A stretch of 40,269 nucleotides of DNA. Origin: an uncultured Lachnospiraceae bacterium (GTDB taxonomy: Bacteria; Bacillota; Clostridia; Lachnospirales; Lachnospiraceae). A program made the position numbers and the translations under genes. Below, one piece after another: positions 25,710-32,593 of the stretch. The notes under the pieces were generated by a model. It was not told the origin of the DNA. It ran no database searches and was given only the letters and a program-made list of their open reading frames with translations. The first letter of the stretch is position 1. The number at the start of each line of letters is the position of its first letter. The DNA lies in the NCBI GenBank assembly GCA_947626965.1, contig CANQUH010000016.1, forward strand, positions 1-40,269, read 5' to 3'.

Positions 25710-25783
25710 CTTTCTCTCCTTTATTGATTGATATGGTCTCATCCAACACAGCTGATACAAGCTCTGCAGCATCCGCGCCTGCG

Positions 25784-26692
25784 TCAGACAGACAGTTCCG
25801 TCATCCTTCTTTTCAGATTCCCTGCAATTTGACGGTAATATTCCCTGTAGCTTGTCCCAACCTCGTTTTCGTCTACCTCGACAGAGTAGGCCTCCGCCAG
25901 CAGCCGTTCCTCCATCCGGATGTCCGGCTTAAACAGTACGGTTTTCCGATCTGGAAAGTTTCTTTTTTTGCAGTTTACAAGCCACCACAGATCCAGTTCT
26001 GACAAGGCCATACCACAGCCGACAATATACACGTCCCCCAGCATGAAATAGTCGAGCCAGCTATGGATCTCCAGGTCAAATTGCCTGATCTGGCTCGCTT
26101 TATACCGCTTAATAAGCTGCGACACATTCTGCTGAAGTTTTGAAAGAAGTTTTCCGTAATAATAATGCCCCAGTATCATCGTATCCGGACGCGATGCCTC
26201 CCCATGTATGTGCCATATAGACGGTCCGCTCTCTTCCGGTAAAAAATACGTATGCAGCTGTTCTCTGCAGAATTTTCCATCCTCATCGTATGCCAGGTGG
26301 CGCCATCTGCATTTTCGGCCAGCTCTGCATTGAAAAGCAGGTTCCATCGCCTTCTCCAATTCATATGTATAATTGCTTGTAAGAATTGCATCCATTGGAA
26401 GATTTGCATACTCCTGCAAAAGCTCCTCTTCTTCCTCTGACGCACGATTCCCGGATAACAAATCCGACACCTTTTTCATCTGTTCTCCCAGATGATCATC
26501 TGTAAGGATCACCGGCTGCAATGGATACGGAACTGTCTTTAGGCTCTGCTTTTCTTCTTCCGATAACTCTTTTGTTCCGATTGACTTGATCAGTTCCTCC
26601 CAGGAAGAGAAATTATATGCCCGATTTATGCCATTTCCTAACAACAGTACCTTTGGAATCTTATCATGCTCAATCACCATCGTCTTCTTCAT
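25784..26692 (-). CDS. SIR2-like domain protein, candidate NADase effector
   Basis: About 302 residues with SIR2_2-type motifs in order: LLLGNGINRAY (NAD-binding loop, residues about 16-26), ILTSNYTYELE, WHIHGE (the catalytic His position), ILGHYYYGKL and YIVGCGMALSELDLWWL. SIR2 domains in bacterial conflict systems hydrolyse NAD+ upon phage sensing. Whether this one does is inference, though the Asn and His positions are kept. Starts at 26692 or 26680 are both possible; either overlaps the small-protein gene. The LRR-DUF4132 gene starts 74 bases after its stop. Lack of a signal peptide points to the cytosol. Confidence 0.85.
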   Translation of the reverse strand: MKKTMVIEHDKIPKVLLLGNGINRAYNFSSWEELIKSIGTKELSEEEKQSLKTVPYPLQPVILTDDHLGEQMKKVSDLLSGNRASEEEEELLQEYANLPMDAILTSNYTYELEKAMEPAFQCRAGRKCRWRHLAYDEDGKFCREQLHTYFLPEESGPSIWHIHGEASRPDTMILGHYYYGKLLSKLQQNVSQLIKRYKASQIRQFDLEIHSWLDYFMLGDVYIVGCGMALSELDLWWLVNCKKRNFPDRKTVLFKPDIRMEERLLAEAYSVEVDENEVGTSYREYYRQIAGNLKRRMTELSV

Positions 26693-26864
26693 AATCACTT
26701 AGATCTATCCCCCTTTTACTTTTCGCCATTTCTACCAATTTTCCCGGCGATGCTTTTTCCACATCAAAAGACTCTATTAAGGCACCCCCAAATCCTCCAC
26801 CAAAATAAGCGCCATAACAATCCTGTTTCATATCTTTTCTTAATCTTTCAATGTTAATTTTCAT
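26670..26864 (-). CDS. Small conserved protein, paralogue of the 11709-11903 product
   Basis: A 64-residue protein starting MKINIERLRKDMKQDCYGAY with the same YFGGGFGGAL and RGIDL segments as its paralogue. It is first in a putative operon with SIR2, LRR-DUF4132, VWA and MoxR, and overlaps the SIR2 gene. GGGGAAAG precedes the ATG. Function unknown; repeated linkage to LRR genes suggests it works with them. Confidence 0.8.
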   Translation of the reverse strand: MKINIERLRKDMKQDCYGAYFGGGFGGALIESFDVEKASPGKLVEMAKSKRGIDLSDYEEDDGD

Positions 26865-26893
26865 TGTCTTTCCCCATGAGTCAATTTCTCATA

Positions 26894-26924
26894 ATAACAT
26901 TTTGTTATCTTCATTCTTATTATA
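26894..26924 (-). promoter_or_regulatory. Promoter and palindrome upstream of the SIR2 operon
   Basis: A minus-strand -10 TATAAT lies at 26919-26924 without a good -35. A perfect inverted repeat ATAACA-TTT-TGTTAT (26894-26908) follows near the expected start site and may be an operator. Confidence 0.45.
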
Positions 26925-26963
26925 CTAGTTCCGTACTCTCTCGCTGGATTCTTCTCAAACATG

Positions 26964-27854
26964 TTAGCGTCGATTACCATCCACAATACGGCCATCGGCC
27001 AAGGTCACACCTGGCTCACGCTGGCCGACCAGCGCAATATTCTTCTGCGTCTTCGCAATGGCTTCAGGATTACTGTCAACAATAAAGTTCTCAATAATCC
27101 TGTTATAAATTTCTATATTAAGACCGCTCAGAGCATCCTGACCGTTTTCGGATTCATACTGAGTGATCCAAGTCGCAATACGGTCATTTTGATCATTGTA
27201 ATAAAGAGCATCCAGGCGGATACGGTATACAGGATATACAACCGTTTTTCCACCGTATGTAACTTTTCTGGTCAGTGTTGTTTTCTGCACCAGTTCTGTT
27301 CCGACCAGTTTGAGGAGGCTTCCTTCAGTAAGCTCTCCTCGGACAGAATCCGACGCCGGCTGAGCCAATCCTGTGAATGGTGCCGGCTTTGTCGCGCCTT
27401 CTGCTCTTGCACGTACTTCTTTATAGATATCCCTGATATCTTCAACACCATCCGGATCGATTTCTTTGCAAAGAAGTGCCATGGTATCCAGCGCACGTTC
27501 TGCCATTGGCTGTTCCAGGTCTTGCTGTCCGATGTGAGCGACGATATTCCTGACACCCATCAGCTCTCTGGCCCAAATCCGGCAATCCTGGGACAATACA
27601 TTTCTGAACACATCATTCCATTTCCGGTCAATCAGACGGATACAGTTCGCAATGTCCAGTGAATCAATCAGTTCTCCATAATTGCCCGAACAGGGAAGAT
27701 CCCTCTGGTCATAAAGTGTATCAAGGACTTCATTCCACCATTGGGATTTATACGCCCGATTCAGTTCCTGCCCGATATAGCCAGACATTGATGAAACGAG
27801 AATTCGAAAGCCCCGCTGTACCAATTCATAATTTTCCTGCATTTTTTCAAACAC
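26964..27854 (-). CDS. Swt1-type HEPN protein with truncated ParB-like domain
   Basis: This 296-residue protein starts with GTG. The N-terminal half resembles the Swt1-type HEPN domain and keeps the RNase motif R-N-xxx-H (VRNIVAHIGQ, Arg102 and His107). The second half has PVYRIRLDALYYNDQNDRIA and a ParB/Srx-like nucleotide-binding segment (KNIALVGQREPGV, DGRIVDGNRR). In relatives I recall, DGNRR is followed by FTCLR-type sequence and a helical domain. Here a TAA comes directly after DGNRR, so the protein looks truncated. HEPN proteins are frequent RNase effectors in defence islands. Family call likely; activity is inference. Confidence 0.75.
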   Translation of the reverse strand: MFEKMQENYELVQRGFRILVSSMSGYIGQELNRAYKSQWWNEVLDTLYDQRDLPCSGNYGELIDSLDIANCIRLIDRKWNDVFRNVLSQDCRIWARELMGVRNIVAHIGQQDLEQPMAERALDTMALLCKEIDPDGVEDIRDIYKEVRARAEGATKPAPFTGLAQPASDSVRGELTEGSLLKLVGTELVQKTTLTRKVTYGGKTVVYPVYRIRLDALYYNDQNDRIATWITQYESENGQDALSGLNIEIYNRIIENFIVDSNPEAIAKTQKNIALVGQREPGVTLADGRIVDGNRR

Positions 27855-27899
27855 CTGCTTTCACAGTTTGAAGCCCTACGGGCAATTAATCTGCGCCAA

Positions 27900-27914
27900 T
27901 TCCATTATATGGAA
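27900..27914 (-). promoter_or_regulatory. -10 element inside a palindrome upstream of the HEPN gene
   Basis: The 15-bp inverted repeat TTCCAT-TAT-ATGGAA contains a minus-strand TATAAT (27904-27909). A protein bound here would cover the -10 box. No good -35 is visible. The HEPN start lies about 50 bases downstream. Confidence 0.4.
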
Positions 27915-27917
27915 AAT

Positions 27918-27949
27918 GAGGGCGGTGCTTTTTCAGGAGCAATGCCCTC
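27918..27949 (-). terminator. Possible terminator after the LRR-DUF6273 gene
   Basis: GAGGGC/GCCCTC arms extend to an imperfect 11-bp stem and are followed on the minus strand by ATTTTCC. It is only weakly T-rich, but it is well placed between the LRR gene stop and the next promoter. Confidence 0.4.
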
Positions 27950-27981
27950 TTTACTACTGCACTCATATAATTCTTTCCTCC

Positions 27982-30648
27982 TTACTTAATCCAAATTGCC
28001 GGTCTCAGGTAACTATGATCAACATGATTTCCAGTCATTGCAACATCATATCCACTTTCATCAATAGCCACTGATCCCCACGAACCTTTCCCCGGTGTAC
28101 GGAGTTGCCAAAAACCACAATCCCTTCTTGTCAAAATTTGTTTGTGTGCGTATTCTGTTGCCGTGGATTTTCGGTCTTCTTCTGTAGGCATATACCTTTC
28201 AACTTCATCAAGACTCAACAAAAATACTCTGTCTTCTGTAGGCGGTCCTCCATCGACGCGCTGATCTTTGTTTCCAGGGTTATCCAACATAGAAACCACA
28301 ATCTGTTCTCTTTCTATTTCGGTAAAAGCAACTTTGTAGAAACCTTCATTGAGCAACTTTCTGACATAGCAATCCGCCCAAACACCCGTTTGCTTCAATT
28401 CGTCGCTCTGGCTTATAATACTGTGAACTGTAATGAGAAGTGCCTTCCCATTCTCCTTTCCTATCACCCTCCATTTTAGTGGACGCATTATATATTCTTC
28501 TGTATCAGGGAATCTGCCAAAGGAAACCTCATCCCCAACAGACAGATCATTAACATTAATTGTTTCCCCTTTTTCGAAATGTTCTCTATAAACGATCTCC
28601 GGAAGCCGATCCCGGCTGCCGACGGAAATCGCTTTAATCTCAGATCTAATTTCAAGCGGTTTAATAGCCGTCTCTGCAGACAGCCTTCCATAGCCATTAT
28701 CTTTGAGTCCAAATAAAATACCGTTAATAATTATTTGGCCATTTTCATTTGCAAGTCCATTACAATACGCAAATACATCATCACCCAGTTCCACACTTGT
28801 AGGGACATGAACACTCTTTAATGCATTACATTGTGCGAAAGCATCTCTACCAATCGTTGTCACTGTATCGGGAATTACCATATACTCGAACGGACAAGAG
28901 TGAAAAGCAGCTTTTCCAATCTTTGTGATACTCTTAGAAAATTTAAATGTTTTTAGGGACCTGCAATGCGCAAACATCGAGTCTGTGATTTCCGAAACAT
29001 TGTCTGACATCTTCACAACACTCAAGTTCCAACAATTATTGAAGATGCCGTATCCAAACTCTGTAATTCTTTCAGGAATTTCAAAGCTTTCAAAACCGCA
29101 CTTTTCAAACATATTATTTGAAAGTCTCGTAATAGCTTGTGGCAATTTTATAGTTTTTAACCCCCAACAGCCACTAAAAACACCATCACCGATTTCTGAG
29201 ACACTTTCCGGAATTAAAATTTCTTCCAGACCATTGCAATCCTCAAAAGCTTTCTCAGAAATAATTTCTGTTCCTTCATTGATTATGATGCGCTTTAAAT
29301 TGGCATGAGGTGAGTTGGAATTATTATAGTAGCCGGTATACCCATCGTAAAACATATGTGTCGGAATACTTTTTATTGTCCCTGGAAATTCTACAGATAC
29401 AATAGCCTTCCTAACTTTTTTCTGAATTTCTGTAACTCGAGGTGCAGTCGTACTGAATGTATCCGGATCAATTGCTGTTACCGTATCTTTTCCAATTGCA
29501 GAAGGAATCACGATATCAGTTTCATCACCTTTATAAGACGTGATAATGATCGTCCCATCATCCCGTTTTTTACATCCCCAGATTTTTTTCATTTCAGTTG
29601 CTGACAAAGGTTTTTCATCCAGAGACAATTCTGTGCCCTTACCTTTCTTTTTTCCCTGAGTTAACTTCGCTTTATTCTGCTTCTCAAGAATATATCCAAT
29701 AAGTTCCGGTTTAATATTGCTCCTCTCTTGTGCATATGAAAGCAAAGTATCAAGATCCTTAGCTTTACTAATCCACTTTTCCGATAGTGCATACTGAACT
29801 CCGTAGGCGTTATTCTGATCAACTAAAGCGAACAAAAGATCCCATTTTTTCACCTTTTCCAGCATGTTGGTATGCTGTATGAAGAAGCCAAACATCACCT
29901 CTGAACAAAATCTTTTTGAGAATAATGTTCCAAATTTTCCCGATACCATAGGTGATTTAAAATCAGGCTCATAAAAATCCGATGGGAATAAACATATTTT
30001 TTCTACATCCATACATTCCCAGTACCTTTTCAATTTACGAACAGTCTCTTCTTCTGATATTTGGGATGAATATGTTCCTATAACATACTCCTGAAATTCT
30101 CTTCTTGCATATCTCCCATAGGCATCAAGACTATTGTTCAGAACAAGTCCCGCCGCAATATCTGTTCTATAATCAGATAGTTTATTTACTCCCAAATCTT
30201 TCAATGCATTGTATATACATTGATCGTCGAATAAAATCGCATAATAAAGAATCTCTTGGAAATCTCCCTCTTTTCTATTATAAAGATTCTTAAGTATCTC
30301 TACTCTCTCATTATCTTCAACAATCGGGTTGTCATATTCACTGAGTTTATATGTCGGAAACAAATACCAAGTATAATCTATAGCAAGATCATCAAGTTTA
30401 TTGATAGATATTCTGCTGTTATACTTTCTCTTAAATGCGGGTGTCATTTCATACTTTAGAGTTGCGCCATTGTCCAATAATGCTGTGACAATTTTGATTC
30501 CACCGAAACGCATTGCTAATCCCAAGGCTCTTGCAGTAAACTCAAATTCGCCATGCTCCTTAAAAAGTGCATTCACCGCATCGGCATCATTATTTAAAAC
30601 TGCGGCTTCTAGCAGTTCCACTTTCTTCTGCTCGCTTATCTTCGCCAT
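27982..30648 (-). CDS. Ankyrin-LRR-DUF6273 protein
   Basis: About 888 residues. The N-terminus has an ankyrin-like helical region (FEFTARALGLAMRFGGIKIV), matching the middle of the LRR protein encoded at 8855-11704. A linker CKKRDDGTIIITSYKGDETD is shared between the two, followed by diverged BspA-type LRR repeats from about residue 400 to 640. The C-terminal DUF6273 domain begins near WRVIGKENGKALLI and ends in the typical FWQLRTPG and YLRPAIWI pattern. No signal peptide is present, so it should be cytosolic. The ATG at 30648 follows AAGGAG. Codon use is more AT-rich than its neighbours, suggesting separate acquisition. Function unknown; a sensor role is inferred from architecture. Confidence 0.82.
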   Translation of the reverse strand: MAKISEQKKVELLEAAVLNNDADAVNALFKEHGEFEFTARALGLAMRFGGIKIVTALLDNGATLKYEMTPAFKRKYNSRISINKLDDLAIDYTWYLFPTYKLSEYDNPIVEDNERVEILKNLYNRKEGDFQEILYYAILFDDQCIYNALKDLGVNKLSDYRTDIAAGLVLNNSLDAYGRYARREFQEYVIGTYSSQISEEETVRKLKRYWECMDVEKICLFPSDFYEPDFKSPMVSGKFGTLFSKRFCSEVMFGFFIQHTNMLEKVKKWDLLFALVDQNNAYGVQYALSEKWISKAKDLDTLLSYAQERSNIKPELIGYILEKQNKAKLTQGKKKGKGTELSLDEKPLSATEMKKIWGCKKRDDGTIIITSYKGDETDIVIPSAIGKDTVTAIDPDTFSTTAPRVTEIQKKVRKAIVSVEFPGTIKSIPTHMFYDGYTGYYNNSNSPHANLKRIIINEGTEIISEKAFEDCNGLEEILIPESVSEIGDGVFSGCWGLKTIKLPQAITRLSNNMFEKCGFESFEIPERITEFGYGIFNNCWNLSVVKMSDNVSEITDSMFAHCRSLKTFKFSKSITKIGKAAFHSCPFEYMVIPDTVTTIGRDAFAQCNALKSVHVPTSVELGDDVFAYCNGLANENGQIIINGILFGLKDNGYGRLSAETAIKPLEIRSEIKAISVGSRDRLPEIVYREHFEKGETINVNDLSVGDEVSFGRFPDTEEYIMRPLKWRVIGKENGKALLITVHSIISQSDELKQTGVWADCYVRKLLNEGFYKVAFTEIEREQIVVSMLDNPGNKDQRVDGGPPTEDRVFLLSLDEVERYMPTEEDRKSTATEYAHKQILTRRDCGFWQLRTPGKGSWGSVAIDESGYDVAMTGNHVDHSYLRPAIWIK

Positions 30649-30673
30649 GGCAATCTCCTTCCAATTCAATATA

Positions 30674-30841
30674 TTATATTTTTAATTGCTCAAACTCTTT
30701 TGCTATTTCTTGCTGTCGATCGTAAATCAACAAACTCTTGTTATGCTTAAAATACTCATCGCAGTCATATTGACTGATGAAAGACGTTGCCATTCTATTC
30801 GTAGTTAATTTTGTAACAAAAATCAACAGCATATCTTCACT
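30674..30841 (-). pseudogene. Second remnant of the MoxR C-terminus
   Basis: The minus frame reads EDMLLIFVTKLTTN and then FISQYDCDEYFKHNKSLL, ending at TAA 30674-30676. It aligns with the last 54 residues of the MoxR protein at 19581-21092 (LILVTELTIN, FISRYGCKEYFAHNKELL). A TGA stop at 30842-30844 closes the frame upstream, and no start or AAA domain is present. It lies directly upstream of the ankyrin-LRR-DUF6273 gene. Confidence 0.75.
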
Positions 30842-30881
30842 TCATGCACAATCATTCAAAATAATTAATCATCGTTTTTCT

Positions 30882-30950
30882 TTATTCCTGATACTTGCGA
30901 ATATCTCTTCCTCTTTAAACAGCAACTTCGGCCAGCTGTTTATACGACAT
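30882..30950 (-). pseudogene. Remnant of the C-terminus of the small LRR-linked protein
   Basis: From an ATG overlapping the stop of the 157-codon gene, the frame reads MSYKQLAEVAV-stop-RGRDIRKYQE-stop. It aligns with KLVEMAKSKRGIDLSDYEE at the end of the small protein encoded at 26670-26864. The match is short, so this is a tentative call. Confidence 0.45.
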
Positions 30951-31423
30951 TAGTTCATTTTAACAGTTAAATCTCTTCTCTTCGTTATCTCAGCTTCCAT
31001 CACCATTTTTCTCAGCTCATCGTCATCGTAATCATCGTTCTCTACTATATCAGACTCTCCTGCAGTGATTACGCCATCACTAAAATTACAGACAAACCTG
31101 ATAAACTCGCCAGAACTCCAGACCTCAAACAATCCATTGAACTCCACCTGAGTCAAACCAGGTACTTCCTTAACCAACTGTTTTACAAATTCAACAATAT
31201 CTTTAGTATAATCCGTGGATCTCAAAAATTCATATGACTGCTCTATTTCTATTGTTATATCTTCGTCAATATCATATTCCGCTTCTCCATTTTCAATTGC
31301 CCGGACAAGTGCAGAAACCCCGATGTCTTCTTCATCAAACTCGTTTTCAATAAAATAAGCCATTTTATCAATCGCTTCTTTATTCCCCTGTAATTTTAAA
31401 CTTCCTGAAACTGTAGCATCCAT
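30950..31423 (-). CDS. Acidic protein of unknown family (157 aa)
   Basis: I do not recognise this family. The protein begins MDATVSGSLKLQGNKEAIDK and is strongly acidic, with clusters such as NEFDEEDIG, EYDIDEDITIEIEQ and ENDDYDDDELRK. Predicted content is mixed alpha/beta, with a central strand pair around FNGLFEVWSSGEFIRFVCNF. There is no membrane segment or signal. GGAGG lies 7 bases before the ATG, in the tail of the preceding 46-codon ORF. It is transcribed with the WYL gene. The acidity would fit a nucleic-acid mimic or antitoxin-like inhibitor, but nothing in the sequence proves this. Confidence 0.65.
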   Translation of the reverse strand: MDATVSGSLKLQGNKEAIDKMAYFIENEFDEEDIGVSALVRAIENGEAEYDIDEDITIEIEQSYEFLRSTDYTKDIVEFVKQLVKEVPGLTQVEFNGLFEVWSSGEFIRFVCNFSDGVITAGESDIVENDDYDDDELRKMVMEAEITKRRDLTVKMN

Positions 31424-31426
31424 TTT

Positions 31427-31567
31427 TTAGTCCTCCCTTTTGTTAAGCGCTCTCGAAGTTCTGTAACATGCGTATCTCAGTTCTGCATTAAGAGAGATTT
31501 CTCTGTCTCCTGTGAGGTATTCTTGTTCTTTATTACCGTTTCCCAAATTTTCTATATCAATTTTCAT
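31427..31567 (-). CDS. 46-codon ORF coupled to the WYL gene
   Basis: The ATG overlaps the WYL stop (ATGA). The product starts MKIDIENLGNG, the same opening as the two small conserved proteins, then diverges into a basic/acidic tail ending TSRALNKRED. It may be a chimera: the 5' end of a small-protein gene joined to other sequence. Confidence 0.5.
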   Translation of the reverse strand: MKIDIENLGNGNKEQEYLTGDREISLNAELRYACYRTSRALNKRED

Positions 31568-32505
31568 CCCCCTTTTCCTCCATCCAACACTTCGATAAGG
31601 CTTCCTTGCCCCCTCAGCCAGATATCAACACCATCTCCATACACCTCAGCCCTGATTGTCCATCCGGTCTCATCATGCTCCATGATCTCCGCCGTCGGAA
31701 AACGATCCAGCACGGCTTCAATGCTCAGGCCTTTGTACTTGAACCTGATCGTTCTCAACTCACCGCCAAACATGAACTGGATCCTCTTTCGGAATTCCCC
31801 CTCCTGGAAACGGTCTGCATACGGCACATGAAAATGCTCGTCCAGAATTTCATATTCCGCGATGCGGTCTATCCTGTAGATCGTAGGAAATGGCCGCTTG
31901 GGAACATCCGGCATCTCTTCGCTGACGGAGATATAGGCACAGAGATAAAAATAATATTCGGAAAACATGATTCCTACCGGCTGGATCAGCCGCTTCACCT
32001 TATCCGTCTCTTTTAGCTTCTGATAGCGGATACGCATCAGCCGATGCTCATACACCGCACTGCTGATATCCCACATATCATCCACAAACTTCTTTCCATG
32101 GTGCGGCTCCAGATAATGGAACTTCTCATTGCTGATCAAATCCTGCACCTGTCTATAATTCTTATAAGGCACGCAGCACTGCAGAAGTTTGTCAATGATC
32201 GGATACATTTCCTCTTTGGTAAGCGACCGGCTTTCAAGAAGGATTTTACATACCGTAAGAATTTCACTGTTTGTCAGAGCTTTCCTGCTGTTCTGAACCA
32301 GAACATAACCCTTCCGAGCCCGATCATAGATCAATTCCTGATTGGATTCCGGATTATTCGCAAAGTAAGCCCGGATATCATCAATATCTCTTTGTATGGA
32401 TTTCTCATTGACCTCGTATCGGGCAGCCTCATCTGCCTTTACCAGAATTTCTCCGTTCACAACCCGGTTATACAGACTGATTATTCTTTCAACCTTTTTA
32501 TCCAA
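31564..32505 (-). CDS. WYL-domain transcriptional regulator
   Basis: This 313-residue protein has an N-terminal winged HTH (residues about 1-60, with SIQRDIDDIRAYF, typical of DeoR/WYL proteins). A WYL domain follows near residues 140-215 (LMRIRYQKLKETD, QPVGIMFSEYYFYLCAY, YRIDRI), then a C-terminal WCX extension. WYL proteins bind DNA as dimers and sense nucleic-acid-like ligands; many control defence islands. The start is TTG at 32505, preceded by a purine-rich GGCGGG. A palindrome (site B) lies 60-75 bases upstream with two more copies in the island, so autoregulation is likely. Repressor or activator cannot be told. Confidence 0.9.
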   Translation of the reverse strand: MDKKVERIISLYNRVVNGEILVKADEAARYEVNEKSIQRDIDDIRAYFANNPESNQELIYDRARKGYVLVQNSRKALTNSEILTVCKILLESRSLTKEEMYPIIDKLLQCCVPYKNYRQVQDLISNEKFHYLEPHHGKKFVDDMWDISSAVYEHRLMRIRYQKLKETDKVKRLIQPVGIMFSEYYFYLCAYISVSEEMPDVPKRPFPTIYRIDRIAEYEILDEHFHVPYADRFQEGEFRKRIQFMFGGELRTIRFKYKGLSIEAVLDRFPTAEIMEHDETGWTIRAEVYGDGVDIWLRGQGSLIEVLDGGKGG

Positions 32506-32547
32506 TTAAACACCCGCCTTTCTATTGTCACGACTGCCCTATCACAC

Positions 32548-32579
32548 ATCTTAATAAACAGGCATGGACAGAATCTGTC
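32548..32579 (-). promoter_or_regulatory. WYL-type operator and promoter, site B
   Basis: Perfect inverted repeat GACAG-AAT-CTGTC at 32567-32579. On the minus strand a -10-like TAAGAT lies at 32548-32553, with its first base 20 bp from the palindrome centre, matching sites A and C. It is upstream of the WYL gene and starts 14 bases from the end of the exonuclease gene. Confidence 0.7.
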
Positions 32580-32593
32580 TATCTTAAAATTTT

